A stretch of 64,000 nt of DNA from Siphonodentalium dalli (GCA_032622095.1 CP136064.1:131759129-131823128); one strand, 5' to 3'. Counted from the stretch's first letter, positions 1 to 12,378 are shown. A program made the numbers and translations. Notes: generated by a model from the letters alone, not told the origin.

Positions 1-320
1 CGCGAACGGTTCTGATTTCGGTCAACTTAACCCCATGATTGGGTGGCCCGCCCAAAATACCCAATAGAAACACCATCATCCATGACCCCCGTCCCCCGAG
101 GTAGGGGTGAACATGATGTGTGGAATATTTTCGATAACGCTTCGGATATCGGCTAATTTTACATCTTGGCCTCAAATACCCCATATAAACACCTAACCTC
201 CCCAACCCGGGTGGGCACACCCCGAAGAGTTGAAAATGAGGTTTGGACCATTTTCGAGAACGGCTCGGATTTCGGCCTATTTGTCCCCATGGTGGGTTGG
301 CCCGCACCAAATACCCCAGA
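1..320. repeat. Diverged tandem repeat, ~125-130 bp unit, block A
   Basis: Three diverged units are marked by the anchor CGAGAACGGCTCGGATTTCGG-like text near 1, 132 and 256, each followed by a 'CCCCATG..TGGGTGG..AATACCCCA' segment. Spacing is about 130 and 124 bp. The first unit is cut by the window edge, so the array may extend to the left. Short reading frames through it are by-products of the repeat. I do not recognise the family. Confidence 0.7.
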
Positions 321-597
321 TGTAATGTCGCAAATGAATCAATTTAACATATTTTCTTTGACTGTCCAGTTGTAGGAACGTTTGTAAATACCACTCAGGC
401 CTGGCTAGATCGCTATCAACTTGGCATCTCGCTTTCTCGGAAAAACATTCTTTTTGTGATTGGTGCTCACAATAAAATCAACAAACTAAACTTTCTTATA
501 CTATCAATTCTGAAATATTATCTATATAAAACAAAATTTAACCCCGACGAACGAACTCTGAAATTACTCATTCGAGAATTTGAATTACGATATAAGT
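321..597. other. Unassigned AT-rich spacer
   Basis: I see no gene, RNA or repeat that I can name in this stretch between the tandem repeat block and the GTAATC-rich segment. Confidence 0.5.
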
Positions 598-780
598 CAG
601 GGTTGGGGCGATTACATGCCAATGTAATCGATTACGATTACAATTACTTTTGATTTACATGATTACGATTACGATTACTGATTACATTTTTTCCAATGTA
701 ATCGATTACGATTACAATTACTTTAGTGAATGTAATCGATTACTTTTCGATTACATCTGATTACAATTGTTAGTTTCCAA
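598..780. repeat. GTAATC-rich subterminal repeat, possible hAT-type transposon end
   Basis: A CAGGGTTGGGG start is followed by at least ten degenerate copies of GTAATCGATTAC or GATTAC in both orientations. Dense short palindromic motifs next to a CAGGG-type terminus are typical of the subterminal regions of hAT DNA transposons. No matching opposite terminus or 8-bp target duplication is visible, so this would be a truncated end. It could equally be a degenerate microsatellite. Confidence 0.35.
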
Positions 781-1302
781 CCATTTGATCGCATAGGAAT
801 AAATAATTAAATAAATCAAATTAAAATATCAAATTTGATTGAATAAAGACATTACTACATAAAATGGAAACAAGAAACGACTGAAACAATAGAAAGAAGC
901 AAGCAATAAACATATAAACTTTTTAAATTTACATGTATTGGCGAGGTTTCATCATGAAGTTATGCACCAACTTATTGGGAATATATTATGTTTTATGTGT
1001 ATTTATTTATGTAAATATATTTTTAATATATTTTTTATTTTCTTGCATGCATTGAAACTAACGCATAATAATAACGTATTATATTATAAGTCGTATCGAT
1101 ATATTGCACTGAACTCCGACGATCTGAACAATTTCCAACTCGAGTGGGGGGACCTAATGAAATCCATGCAACAAACAACAGGGCACACACATAACTAACT
1201 TAGCAGGGAACATAATTATCTTGAATAGTAAATAGTCCGAGTTTACAATCTGATATTTGGCAAACCAGTCCAAAGTTCATGAAAAAATTTGAGACAGAAT
1301 AT
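781..1302. other. AT-rich stretch with nothing recognisable
   Basis: Low-complexity AT-rich DNA. An 86-codon frame at 938-1198 on the plus strand has no protein-like features and is considered chance. Confidence 0.5.
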
Positions 1303-1480
1303 TGAAAATGGGGTTTGGACCATCTTCGAGAACGGCTCGGATTTCGGCCTATTTGTCCCCATGGTGGGTTGGCACCAAATACCCCAGACAAACACCCACC
1401 CTGAACCCAACTGATGGGGCCACCCCCGAGAGTGTGGAACATGGGGTATGGACTATTTTCTAGTACGGTTCGGATTTCGG
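1303..1480. repeat. Tandem repeat block B, same family as 1-320
   Basis: Two units with the same anchor (CGAGAACGGCTCGGATTTCGG near 1327 and a variant near 1457, 130 bp apart) lie about 1 kb from block A. The simplest reading is that one array was split by the insertion or expansion of the AT-rich DNA at 321-1302. Confidence 0.65.
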
Positions 1481-2855
1481 CCATGTTTTACACCACAGCT
1501 AGTGACGCCACCTATAATTTGTCTATATCAATTGTGTGTGTGGAATCGTGCCACGGTCGGAGAAAGGTTTCATTGACACAGCTAGCTCCATACACAACAC
1601 TGCACCTATATAGTAATGTTTGGCTAGAGAAAGGCAGGCAGTTACCAGACTTGTTTTTATTGATTGACATCACTGCTGGGACATCCTCGTTTAATGGTCT
1701 TACACCTGGGATATGTTGTGGACGTAATGCGATTTCGTTTGCAAATGAATGGACAGTTTCGACGCAAAGCGAATCCGGGTCTGTAACAAACCACAGGCTC
1801 TTGTAACAAATTTATTTATATATCTTATATTGTACAACGACGGCTTGACAATATGGCGGCCGTAATGAGTGGGCATTGTTGATGTAGCCGTGTAGAAGTT
1901 AATATGCGCCGATTTGCACACGGTAAGAGACAAAATATACATATTACTTACGTATACAGACATATTAACATGATAAATGTGCACTCATTTGTTCCCGTTT
2001 CGTCATTTTTGCGATAATTTTAACTATTAACTGTTAATTGACAGAAACATTGGCACCTAATTGCCAAAACACCTGCTTCCATTTTGAATGCGCATTGAAT
2101 TCAGTACCTGTTCACGTGGGTTGTAGGGGTGGGAGTCATCCCCATCCAAATCCTCCCTGGTATATCCCAAATCCTCAATAAAAAAAAAAGTAAAAGAGAA
2201 AATAAAGCATTCACCAGTCGGGAGTCGAGCGGGCAGCTGTTCCTCTTGACTGGTCCCAAATTGCTGGTGAGTTGTGCTGCCCATCCTGAAAAGGATATAG
2301 GGTCTGTTCCCACCTGTCGTTGTGGCAACGACATGTCGCGGCGACAATAAGGTGTGTGTCACTCAATTTGGAGCCAATTAACTTCGCCAATCAACCGCGT
2401 CCTCATAATGACCAATTTCACCTGGCCGACGTCTCGCCAAGCTGTAACAGTCGTTCTCATAACACGACAGAGAACCAAATTAACGAAGTCCGGCATTGAA
2501 TTGAAAGAAGAATGCCTAACAGGGACGTAGCTATGGATGGTAATGGTGACATTTTCAACTGATCCAGACCGAAATGTTCAAATCAGAGATGTTCCATGTG
2601 CACCCCACCAATTTATTGGTTGGAAGTTTCCGACTGGTACCTGAAACATTCCAAATGTTTGGAGTTCTAATCTAACACTCCCTGTATATGGTTTGAAGCA
2701 AAATACGGATAGTAGGAAAATATTCGAGTTTCAGTGTAAAATGTAATAGAATATTCCACTTGCAGAACTTGCTAGTTTGAAAAAGATTGAGTTAATGGAT
2801 GTGGCTATAGAGGTGGGGCCATGGGGGATCGAACACTTCGCACCTAGAGGTGATT
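1481..2855. other. No gene or named repeat seen
   Basis: Nothing in this 1.4 kb can be assigned. Around 2101-2360 the DNA is GC-richer and open in several frames on both strands up to 101 codons. None of these frames shows a recognisable domain, and no splice-site context makes one convincing. Confidence 0.45.
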
Positions 2856-3270
2856 CTAAAATGCATGTAAATGTTCAAAACAATTGTCCATTAAACGGGC
2901 AGATTGGTGTGCCGATGGATTAAAATTTGAAACCCAAGACGGCTGTTGGCGGCCATGTTTAAAAAAAAAAAAAATTCTGTCAAAATAGGAGGCTCCCATC
3001 TGCAGTTTGGTGACGATCGGATGAGAGATATGACGTGTAGGGTGTGCTAACGGAAAATGTTGACGGACGCACTGAACATTGCCGGGCGGACGGACGGAAG
3101 GGCAGGTTCTAAGTCGAAAAGGAGCAATAACTCCGGGAATAAAAAGGGCGGACCGAACCCATATTCGAACTTGTGTTTGAGCTAATAAACTCACAAACAA
3201 ATCTGGTTTAGATCCGATAGCCCAAAGTAAAGTTCTCATCCGGAAACTTTGCGAACTGACGGACACCGGC
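2856..3270. repeat. Dispersed 'CCAAGATGGCCGC / GTGACGATCGGATGAG' repeat
   Basis: The text 'GGCGGCCATGTTT', 'TTTGGTGACGATCGGATGAG', 'TAGGGTGTGC' and 'TTGACGG.CGCAC..ACGGACGGA' recurs in the same order in the tandem block at 33891-34855, and a related block lies in reverse at 15690-16240. The unit ends in a GGAC/GGACGGAC simple repeat, followed by a C-run near 3282-3293. Reading frames through it (136 codons on the minus strand) are repeat by-products. Confidence 0.7.
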
Positions 3271-3299
3271 TATTTTAATAGCCCCCCCCCCCCATTTTT

Positions 3300-4650
3300 T
3301 GTCGGGGGACAATAACGAATTCACAAACGAACTATGGATTTATGAACCCGTTACTTCTATTGGCATGTCGGGAACGTGACGTGAGATGACAAGGATCGTG
3401 ACACATGGATACACCACAATTATCCACACAGTTCAGTCTCATTAGGTTGCCGTAAATTTATCAACCATTTATTTACTAATTGTCTGTGCTCCCAATCATT
3501 GCGTATTGTGGCAATAAGGGAGCGATGAGATCGGCCTTTTGAATGCTTATCGACCACCGAGGTAGTTCGTGGAATGCAGAGTGTCGAGGGACCTGATACT
3601 GCCGAGTTCTTCTATCGGAATTCAACGATCGTGTTGGTTTGAGAGTTAGCGCTCATGAAAATCTGCGTTCAGTTTCGCTGTAAAACAATATGATTATTCG
3701 CGGCCCTTGGATGTTTACTCGTTGAATGCTTGGATTCCTGTATATAGCAATTGGACTTTTGTTGAAGGTACACGTATACTCTTTATTTCAGAGCTTGTTA
3801 GCCCAGAAACTTTGAATGCGAGAGATTAACGTTATATGTTCTATCTTTATTATTCTGAGTGCATCGACTCTGTATCTATAGTAATGCCACATAGCGCCTA
3901 ATGTTGGGAATTTTGCCCAGTTTAGAGAGGTGGCCAAATTCCGTCTCTTGACATGAGGGTCTGCAAAAGAAATATTCTTTAAATCGTTTGACCGGAGGGA
4001 ATTAGAGTTAAAGTACTTTCCCCTAGCGGTGAAATACGAATCGCCGAATGCGGCGCTTCTCGTTGGCGAGAGGTGTATTGTCATCTGCGTTGATTCCGTC
4101 TTAGGGTGTGGACCGCCTAAATTTTTACGGTCTACGAGGTCTGTGATCCGCGTGACGATGCAACGCGCTATCCTATATGGGTGTTGTTGTTCTTGGGTAT
4201 ATTCGGGATGAAGGATGGAACGCGTTTTAGGGGAAAAGCCCTTACATAGCACCGCGGTGGGTGGGTCATAGGTTGAGAAAATACGTTTTTCTCCGGTATT
4301 TGCATTTGTTTTCCATTTGACTTTTATTCACCTAATGGACCTTTCCACAGCTATTAATCAAATAATTATTAATGGATATACCAATCAGCGACTGAGCCGG
4401 CCAATGGCTGCATTGAATATTCTGCTGCCATCTTTCTTCACCCTAATTTTGATAACCGAGCATACATGCAGTGTTAAATTGGCTATATTCAAACAACTTT
4501 TTTGTTGTCAAATTATAATATTCTGAGATTTATATTTGCGCTATGATGTTATAAATTTATTCGTGATTATAACAATGTTTTTCATTTAGCATGACACTTG
4601 TCATAATTTTCACATTTAATGGCAAAACGAATGTGTGTTCTCTTGTTTAG
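3300..4650. other. Unresolved region with a 154-codon minus-strand frame
   Basis: The part at about 3480-4260 has a different texture from its surroundings: higher GC and no detectable repeat partner elsewhere in the window. The longest open frame outside the transposons that does not run through a repeat is here (3788-4252, minus, 154 codons). Its protein has no domain I recognise, and a frame of this length is expected about once by chance in this much AT-rich sequence. The plus strand contains fragments that look superficially like ribosomal RNA phrases, but not in the right order. It could be a decayed gene, a structured RNA, or nothing. Confidence 0.3.
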
Positions 4651-4860
4651 ATATATTAAAGAGTTCAGGGATCTGTCTGTCTGTTCTGGTCTGTTTGCGA
4701 ATTTTCTACCAGAGCCCTTGACCGATTTCAACCAAATTTGGTGTGGTGCCTTATTTTTTTGTTCAACAGCAGATCAGAGTTCAATCTAAAAAAAATAATA
4801 AACAATTTAATTTAAATCAATTTAAAAAAAAAAAAAAACCGTTTAAAACATCAAAATTTG
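4651..4860. repeat. Relic of the CTGTCTGT / 'GATTTCAACCAAATTTGG' module
   Basis: CTGTCTGTCTGTTCTGG is followed by 'GACCGATTTCAACCAAATTTGGTGTGG'-like text. This matches the architecture of the repeat tails on the right of the window (for example 36215-36290 and 50105-50165), where a CAGACAGA simple repeat adjoins 'GTCGAAATC..TTTGATACC'. An A-rich tract follows at 4785-4840. Confidence 0.4.
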
Positions 4861-5264
4861 CACGAATCATATACATGAGTCTGTTTCAGTTACCATAAGG
4901 GCAAGTGCTGATGTGTTCACTTCAGAAATTGATCTGGGGGTAACGACACTATTTATATGGAGAATATCTTATTACCATTGGGCGGTACTACCGTTGTGGG
5001 TGTGACCTCTGTGGAAAGCTCCATTACTAGGTAATTACCCAGATATGGTGATCGTTTGATTGTGTTATGATCTACATAACACATATACGACATACTAAAC
5101 ATACCAGATACAGGTCCCAGTGATAAGGTTGGCCAAAGAAAGTTGAGGTGTTTGGTGACACTATCATTATGTGTGATCGCGACCCATGTCCGTGGTTGAG
5201 TGGGTTTCCACGATACCCATGCACATATATTGACACTAAAATCACCCCTATACTCCACATGGGC
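4861..5264. other. No gene or named repeat seen
   Basis: Open frames of 101-113 codons run through this stretch on the minus strand, but they show no domain and no repeat partner. I cannot assign anything here. Confidence 0.4.
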
Positions 5265-5314
5265 GGTCCGGGCTGGTCCGAGCTGGTCCGGGCTGGTTCG
5301 GGCTGGTCCGGGCG
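5265..5314. repeat. 10-bp minisatellite, five copies of GGTCCGGGCT
   Basis: Five head-to-tail copies of GGTCCGGGCT with two single-base variants (GGTCCGAGCT and GGTTCGGGCT). It is strongly GC-rich against an AT-rich background. Confidence 0.9.
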
Positions 5315-5667
5315 GTGTTTAATCACACCGGCTGATACCACAGCAAAGCATAATATTCTTAATGATAATGTATTGCGCACGTTGACAACTTGACATGCAC
5401 ATGTCGAGTACATTTACCGATTAGGCTAAATGTCTCAATCAAAATACTAACTGGGCTCGGTGTTGCTTAACTGCAGTCGTCCGATGAGAATCGAAGTGCC
5501 CGTCAACCTGCAGTCAAACAAACATATTAAAGAGTCTAAACAATCATTTGAAAACAAAAATTGTCTCAGCAATGCAAAGGAAATCCGAAGGCTGTCAAGG
5601 CGTACGTAAACAGCACAACAAAAATAAAACATGGAGTAGCTGAATTGAAATGTCCCAAAACATCTAA
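5315..5667. other. No gene or named repeat seen
   Basis: I see only short chance frames between the minisatellite and the LINE relic. Confidence 0.4.
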
Positions 5668-5905
5668 ATGACAGAAGATAACAAGGAGAACGCGGATATT
5701 TTTAATAATTTTTTCTCGAGTGTATTCACGAAGGAGAATCTAGAAATATTCCTTTTCTGAAGTCATCAAATAAAGACACCTTTAAGTCTTTAACGTTTTA
5801 CCTGTGATTTACAGATCACACCACGAGCAGTTGAAAATAAATTAAGAACGTTAAATATTTTCAAAAGCTATGGTCCAGATAATTTACCTCCTCGCACGTT
5901 GGTGT
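5668..5905 (+). pseudogene. Relic of a Jockey/CR1-type LINE, linker and start of reverse transcriptase
   Basis: Plus-strand translation in shifting frames gives ADIFNNFFSSVFTKE (about 5695-5745), then PRAVENKLRTLNIFKSYGPD and NLPPRTL (about 5822-5903). These match the segment of non-LTR retrotransposon ORF2 proteins between the endonuclease and the reverse transcriptase, where 'FNxFFxSVF' is followed by 'V...L..LN..KS.GPD.LP'. In-frame stops and frame changes lie between them, and the rest of the element is missing on both sides, so this is an old truncated copy. It is on the opposite strand to the LINE at 56530-60143 and diverged from it. Confidence 0.75.
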
Positions 5906-7325
5906 GAACATTATTATTATTTTTTTTAAATCTAACATTTTACACAAACACAATACACATATTTTTACTTCTTGTCCCGTTCACATACAATCATAATCCA
6001 GAGAGTGCTAACTATTTTCCAGGTTTATAAGAAGAAAGTTAGGTCCAATTTCACACAAAAAATATGTTGAGAAATTTCAGAGAACACTTCCGTGTTCTTA
6101 AACACCACCCAGTCAACGTACCTAATTGGGGACACGTTATGAAGTGTAAGTCGGGGTCGAGGACGGATCCAACATAAAATGTGTAAGTCTGCTATTATTT
6201 TGTGTCTTATATATACAATGTAAAATAAAACACAATCGCCTGAAGCTGACGCCGCCATGTTTCCCCCTTTCCTGGTGGAAATGTATCGTGCATCACGTGA
6301 TCGCCACATCCAATCATCTTGCAATGGGTCACCATTTGGTTCTGAGACCAGTACCAAAATCTCGTTGGAATTGAGATCATATATAAAACCTAATGATATG
6401 TAATACAAAACGGTTTGATATTGAGACATGTGTGAGTACCATGAACCTAAACGGTTTGTTATATCTAAGAGTGCATAGGAAACAACGGAAAGCTGTCACT
6501 TTTCACACAGTACCATTCTTCCCCAAACATGCAATTCTGACACAATGAACAGTCTACGATACAACTACTGGTACATATTATCAACATGTATGGAATCCCC
6601 ATGTTCATGTTTCTGGATAGCCTTTCTCATCAGCACACGATGGCCGTTCTTCTAGGTGGTAAACCTATACCAATCCCACAGGATATCGCTGACTCAATGG
6701 ATGCAGTCATCTTGATACAGCCACATTCCTATTGAATTCGCGTCGACTCATGGGGAACTCTCTTAGCCATTACTATTCACAAAATATATGAGAATAAATA
6801 CATACATCGACATTAAGACCATGTCGACCTTCAGCTTACTGTCATGCAGTGTGGCTTTTGAACGCTCCTCGAAAAAATACGAAAAATTTAAATTTAAGTT
6901 CGTGAAAAAATCAATAATGTATCCATGTTGTTTTGTACATTGCTATTGTATTATAACACCCCTTCAAGTTGAATCCATGTTGGATTAATTTCACCAGGAA
7001 GTCACCCCGATGCACATAGAAAAAACCAACCACTGAGAGAAACCGAAAAATTTGTGCAGATACACAACTCAGATTTGCTCCCCTGTGCGTGGATAGCACA
7101 TCCATGCTTATCGGGATTAGAATCAGGTTCACTATCGCTGCACGACTTGGGTGGGGTAGCGCTAATAGACTCTTTATAAGTCACTCTTGTAATTGTATAC
7201 ACTAAGAATAGATATACAACGTGTTTATTTCTTGCTAATTACATCCATTTGAATATAGTAGGCTCTGTTCCGAATAATCCCATGGCAACATACTGGTAAA
7301 AGCCCGAGTCAGTGTCCATTCCTTC
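5906..7325. other. No gene or named repeat seen
   Basis: 1.4 kb without a recognisable feature. A 134-codon minus-strand frame at 6025-6429 shows no domain or repeat partner, and I do not call it a gene. Confidence 0.4.
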
Positions 7326-9720
7326 TAGTCCAGGAGATATTGGTCGACCTCTGCACCCCCCCCCCCAGGACTTAACTTCACCCCAATAATTTTCTTCCTT
7401 AAGGTCTCCTCTAATTTTTTTCACTTGTTAACAAGAAAAAAAAGTGGCCGCAGAGACTCCAGACAAGATGGCGTCCATCATGGCGGCCATTTATTTTAAA
7501 TGCACCAGGTCTCTTTGATCGCCGTTATAGTAAAGATGATGTCACATGCCGTCTTGTTTTCCGCTCGATTCGTTATGCTAATATACAACCCTTACAAATT
7601 AGCCAAAAATCCGACACCAGAATCCAATATGGCGGCCAAGATGGCCGCCGAAATGTGAAAATATGCTATTTTTCTGATATGTTACCACCTTTCGATTGTC
7701 TCTGTTGGAAAATGTTAGAATTTTTGCGTCATGTTATACATTTATCAAATAGAGGAGTCATTGACGAACACATGGGGACCATAATATGCATTCATTGCGG
7801 GATATTTTTGTCCGATATCACGTTTTCCCAAATGCCGGTATCATAGGTCAAAGCCGAATCTCCGTTAATAACGCGATGTTATGTTTCGAATCAATGAATG
7901 TCATTGCTATTATAACAACACCCATGCATATATATGTGCAGGAGATACTCAAGCTAGGATTCCTCTTATACCTAAGTTGAGGAATATTTACCCAAATCCA
8001 AGATGGCGGCCAAAATGGCCACCAGAAATAAAAAATTGCCGAACATCGCTGATTTTAACAACAGTGAACATTATTGTCATGACAACTCCACACCTGCTTA
8101 CTATTGTAAGTTGGGAACACTTAGGCGAAGAACTTTCCTTGTACCATATCCAAATAAAAGTCCCCCAAATCCAAAAAGGCGCCCACAATGGCGGACAGAT
8201 TTTGAACAATCACCGAAATTCCCTCATATTCACATCATTGGGCATTATTGTCGAGACAACTCCATCCATGCTTACAATTGAGTTGGAAATACTGAGATGA
8301 GGTAATTACATTACATCTCATGCAAGAAATTGTTTTCCAAATCGAAGATGGCGGCCAAAATGGCGACCGAAATTTGAAAACAAGTCTACATTCCTTTACT
8401 TTCTTACGATGGGCGTTATTGTTTCGCGATTTTTATCCACCATTACATGTTGATATGGAATAGTAACATGAAGTATTCATTCGGGTTTGGCAATTGATAC
8501 TCACAGCCAAGATCGCTGCTAAATTGACGGCTAGAAATTGGAAAGAAATCGATAATTTCACATATTAATTTCAACTTTTTGTCATAATATCGGTATGTAT
8601 GGACGAAACTGTACATAAACCATCTACTAGTTCAACTTAAAGTTATCAAAACGCATAACATAGCTCGTATCCTTCTGGAAAGATGAAAAACCACCATTAA
8701 TATCGCGATGTGGCATTTCGAAATCCAGTCTCCACTTAGCGCCGATAATGGCCGTAAGCGTAGGTGCGCCGAATAGTTATATCAGAACAATTACCTGATA
8801 ACAGATTCTGATTTGCCACGTCACGTCCATAATTATCTGGACCAGCTTCCATTTCTTTGTCTGATAAATCTAGGTGGCTCACACCGACAAAGTGTTCGCC
8901 ACTTCCTGGGAGTAGGGTCCCTCTAATAATAACGTTTCAAACAATTCATTTTCCGGTGTCTAGCTTACGATTTTAAATAATTGCTAAATATGATATTTGT
9001 CCATCATCTTGAACTAGGAAGGCCATATGGCCGATGAGTACAAGCTTACAGAAGGTCATCTCTATGTATGTGTCTCATACCCCATGGGATAACGACATGT
9101 ACACCTGGCGAACCAGTTAGCTAGTCACTTCTCAATAGATGGTTCGTCAACACACACTCAGCGAACGCATTGGCATATGTGGACAACTTCGACAGTGTTC
9201 GAAGGTTGCTAGCTGTCTCATTCCCTTGGGCAGATGTCTATCGTCTAAGGAGAAGACCCTAGTGTACAGACTACCCACACTTCTTGGCCATTATCATTAT
9301 CCGAAGCAAACTGTGTGACGCCCCGCAGTTGTCTCGTCGAATATCTCCCAACAGAGAAGAACAATGCTCGCGGTGCTAGTTTGTGGACATGCGCCATGAC
9401 AGTGGGAATAAAATGGGCCACTGTATACACCACCACCCCTACACCTGGTGTATGTTTAATATATCGAATGTCATGCGTGTCGGTTTTATTTGGTGTGGTA
9501 AGATTGTATTTCCACATCCGTTTCGAAGCCTTTCTGATTCAACTACGTACACTTTTATCTGGATAATACTATGCTAGCCTCCCTCAAAACAGTCGGATGG
9601 ACTAAAGGATAATGTCTTTATAGCATGAATGTATGCGTGTTTTGTTATCCTCTCTCGGGGATAGTGTCAGTATGTGGGCGGTATTATTCAAGAAAATGTC
9701 AGGAACTGTGGTGCATTTAT
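7326..9720 (+). repeat. Left arm of the 5-kb inverted duplication
   Basis: It begins TAGTCCAGGAGATATTGG, then a C-run (7355-7367), and includes several 'AAGATGGCGGCC' blocks near 7465, 7630, 8005 and 8345. The segment 8761-8776 (TAGGTGCGCCGAATAG) has an exact reverse-complement partner at 10974-10989. Beyond that point the homology is still readable but gapped. The inner boundary is approximate. Confidence 0.75.
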
Positions 9721-9989
9721 TTCACTATGTATTTAAAGAACAATTTACAGTCTCGATGGCAATGGCTGTGGACGTTGGGGAACGCGAATTTATTATCATA
9801 TAGCTTTATATATATAACTTTAGAATATAGTAGTTAATGTCTCGTGCAGGAAAATGGTCGCAATGGTGATGTTCCCAAGAAATCACTTGGTGTACCAACG
9901 TTTGTTGAACTGAATGCAAGAGCTCATCAACGTAACATTCCTCTGGATGTTCTTCGCGTTGAATATTTCACCCTTTTGTTGATGGCATT

Positions 9990-12378
9990 TGTACTTTCTT
10001 GAACCATACCACCCAGCGTGAGTATGACATATCAACCAACTATCAAAGGTATCGCCTTTAAGACTACACCCAGTCTTGGTGGGGCTTATACAACAGTAGC
10101 CAATGGCATACTCCTGGTCCAGTTGTTCAAGAACGGCTTCCAAACGGATGGGAACATACAATCTTAGCATATAAGGAAAGCAAAGCCACACATGAGATCC
10201 TGTCTGAATCTAAAACATAACAAAATAAGGGGCGGTGCAGTCATGGTCCAATTTCAGTTCCACTATCATGACACATACCCACAAACTAGCACCGTGTGTA
10301 TTGTTATCATCTGCTTGGATCTGTTCGGTGAGACGATTGCTGGACGCCAACAAGCTTGTTCTTATGATCATGTTCAAGGAGTTTGGGTATATTATGCATT
10401 ATGGTCTTCTACGCCTTAGCAGAAATACATCCGTCAACTGTCGGGCTTTCAACATTCGAAGCCATATACAAAAGTTGTCCGGGTACGTCAGAGCATTAGA
10501 TGAGTATGTGAATTGATGAACCATATATTGAGAAGTGGCTGTTTGGGAAGATCACCAGGTGCGCACGTTGTTATCCCCATTAGGCCACAAAAGCTGACAA
10601 TACGCAGATAGATAGGTCCTTCTGAAAGCTAGTATATGCATCGACCGAATACCTTTATAGTGTATCGCACAAGATGACGCATACACCCCATATATAGCAT
10701 CTGAATTATACCATGAGCTACATGTATACCACGAATGAAGCTCGCTAAGAATTCCAAGCTTTCGAAACAAACACGTGAGCTGGACACCGGCATACATGTA
10801 TGTATTGTTTGAAACATTCCGATTAGTGGCACCCTTCTACAAAGAAGAGTAATGAACTGTTGTTGTGAGTGAGATAGATTAATCTGACGAAGAGACGGAA
10901 ACGAGTCTAGATAATGTTGAATGTGGCAATTCAGAATAAGCTGTTGTTTTGATTCTTGGAAGTCATAATATGACTATTCGGCGCACCTATATACGGTTAC
11001 GGCCAGTATGAGCCCTTAGTGGAGAATGGATTTTGAAATGCCACATCGCGATTGTGAGTTTTCATCCTTCCAAAAGACTACGACTTACATTGGAACTAAT
11101 AGATGGCTTATAGTATGTACCGTTTCGTTTATACAAATCAATATTATGACATAAAGTTGAAATTAGTATGTGATAATATCGGCTTCTTTTCAATTTCTGC
11201 CCACCAGTGTGGCCGCCATATTGAATGTGAGTATCACTTGCCAAACACTAATGAATACTTCATACATATCAACATGTAATGGTGGTTAGAAATCGCGAAA
11301 CAATAACGCCCATCCTAAGAAAGTAAAGGAATATAGGCGTGTTTTCAAATTTCGGTCGCCATTTTGGCCGCCATCTTCGATTTGGAAAGGTAATTACTTC
11401 ACCCCAGTATTTCCAATTCAACTGTACGCATGGATGGAGTTGTCTCGACAATAATGCCCAATGATGTGAATATGAGGGAATTTCGGTGATTTTTCAAAAT
11501 CTGTCCGCCATTGTGGGCGCCTTTTTGGATTTGGGGGACTTTTATTTGGATATGGTACAAGGAAAGTTCTTCGCCTAAGTGTTCCCAACTTACAATAGTA
11601 AGCAGGTGTGGAGTTGTCATGACAATAATGCTCACTGTTGTTAAAATCAGCGATTTTCGGCGATTTTTTATTTCTGGTGGCCATTTTGGCCGCCATCTTG
11701 GATTTGGGTAAATATTTCCTCAACTCAGGTATAAGAGGAATCCTAGCTCGAGTATCTCCTGCAAATATATATGCATGGGTGTTGTTATAATAGCAATGAC
11801 ATTCATTGATTCGAAACATAACATCGCGTTATTAACGGAGATTCGGCTTTGACCTATGATACCGGCATTTGGGAAAACGTGATATCGGACAAACATATCC
11901 CGCAATGAATGCATATTATGGTCCCCATGTGTTCGCCAATGACTCCTCTATATGATAAATGTATAACATGACGCAAAAATTCTAACATTTTCCAACAGAG
12001 ACAATCGAAAGGTGGTAACATGTCAGAACAATAACATATTTTCACATTTCGGCGGCCATCTTGGCCGCCATATTGGATTCTGGTGTCGGATTTTTGGCTA
12101 ATTTGTAAGGGTTGTATATTAGCATATCGAATCGAGCGGAAAACAAGACGGCATTTGACATCATCTTTACTATAACGGCGATCAAAGAGACCTGGTGAAT
12201 TTAAAATAAATGGCCGCCATGATGGACGCCATCTTGTCTGGAGTCTCTGCGGCCACTTTTTTTTCTTGTTAACAAGTGAAAAAAATTAGAGGAGACCTTA
12301 AGGAAGAAAATTATTGGGGTGAAGTTAAGTCCTGGGGGGGGGGGGGGGTGCAGAGGTCGACCAATATCTCCTGGACTA
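9990..12378 (-). repeat. Right arm of the 5-kb inverted duplication
   Basis: This is the mirror of the left arm and ends in the reverse complement of TAGTCCAGGAGATATTGG. The matching homopolymer run is longer here (G-run at about 12335-12350 against the C-run of the left arm). The longest inner minus-strand frame (9883-10191, 102 codons) has no recognised domain and is only partly matched in the left arm. Confidence 0.75.

Larger units (their letters stand above)
7326..12378. mobile_element. 5.05-kb imperfect inverted duplication, probable fold-back DNA element
   Basis: The sequence from 7326 inward reads as the reverse complement of the sequence from 12378 inward, and the match can be followed to near the centre (about 9700 against 9990). 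The outer kilobase is nearly identical: the frames at 7655-7846 plus and 11854-12045 minus differ at four of 63 residues. Around 8460-8776 against 10974-11270 identity is visibly lower, and in the inner kilobase lower still. Outside 7326 and 12378 the match stops abruptly. TTC lies on both sides (7323-7325 and 12379-12381), a possible but weak target duplication. Paired fragments such as KLAP and RLY.IR.EA survive in both inner arms, which may mean an ancient coding sequence, but I recognise no transposase. Confidence 0.8.

Noticed and set aside
3480-4260. Ribosomal RNA gene or fragment
   Set aside because: Phrases such as 'AGCGGTGAAATAC', 'GACCGGAGGG' and 'AGGTCTGTGAT' recall small-subunit rRNA, but they occur in the wrong order and spacing and the text between them does not match any rRNA I can recall.
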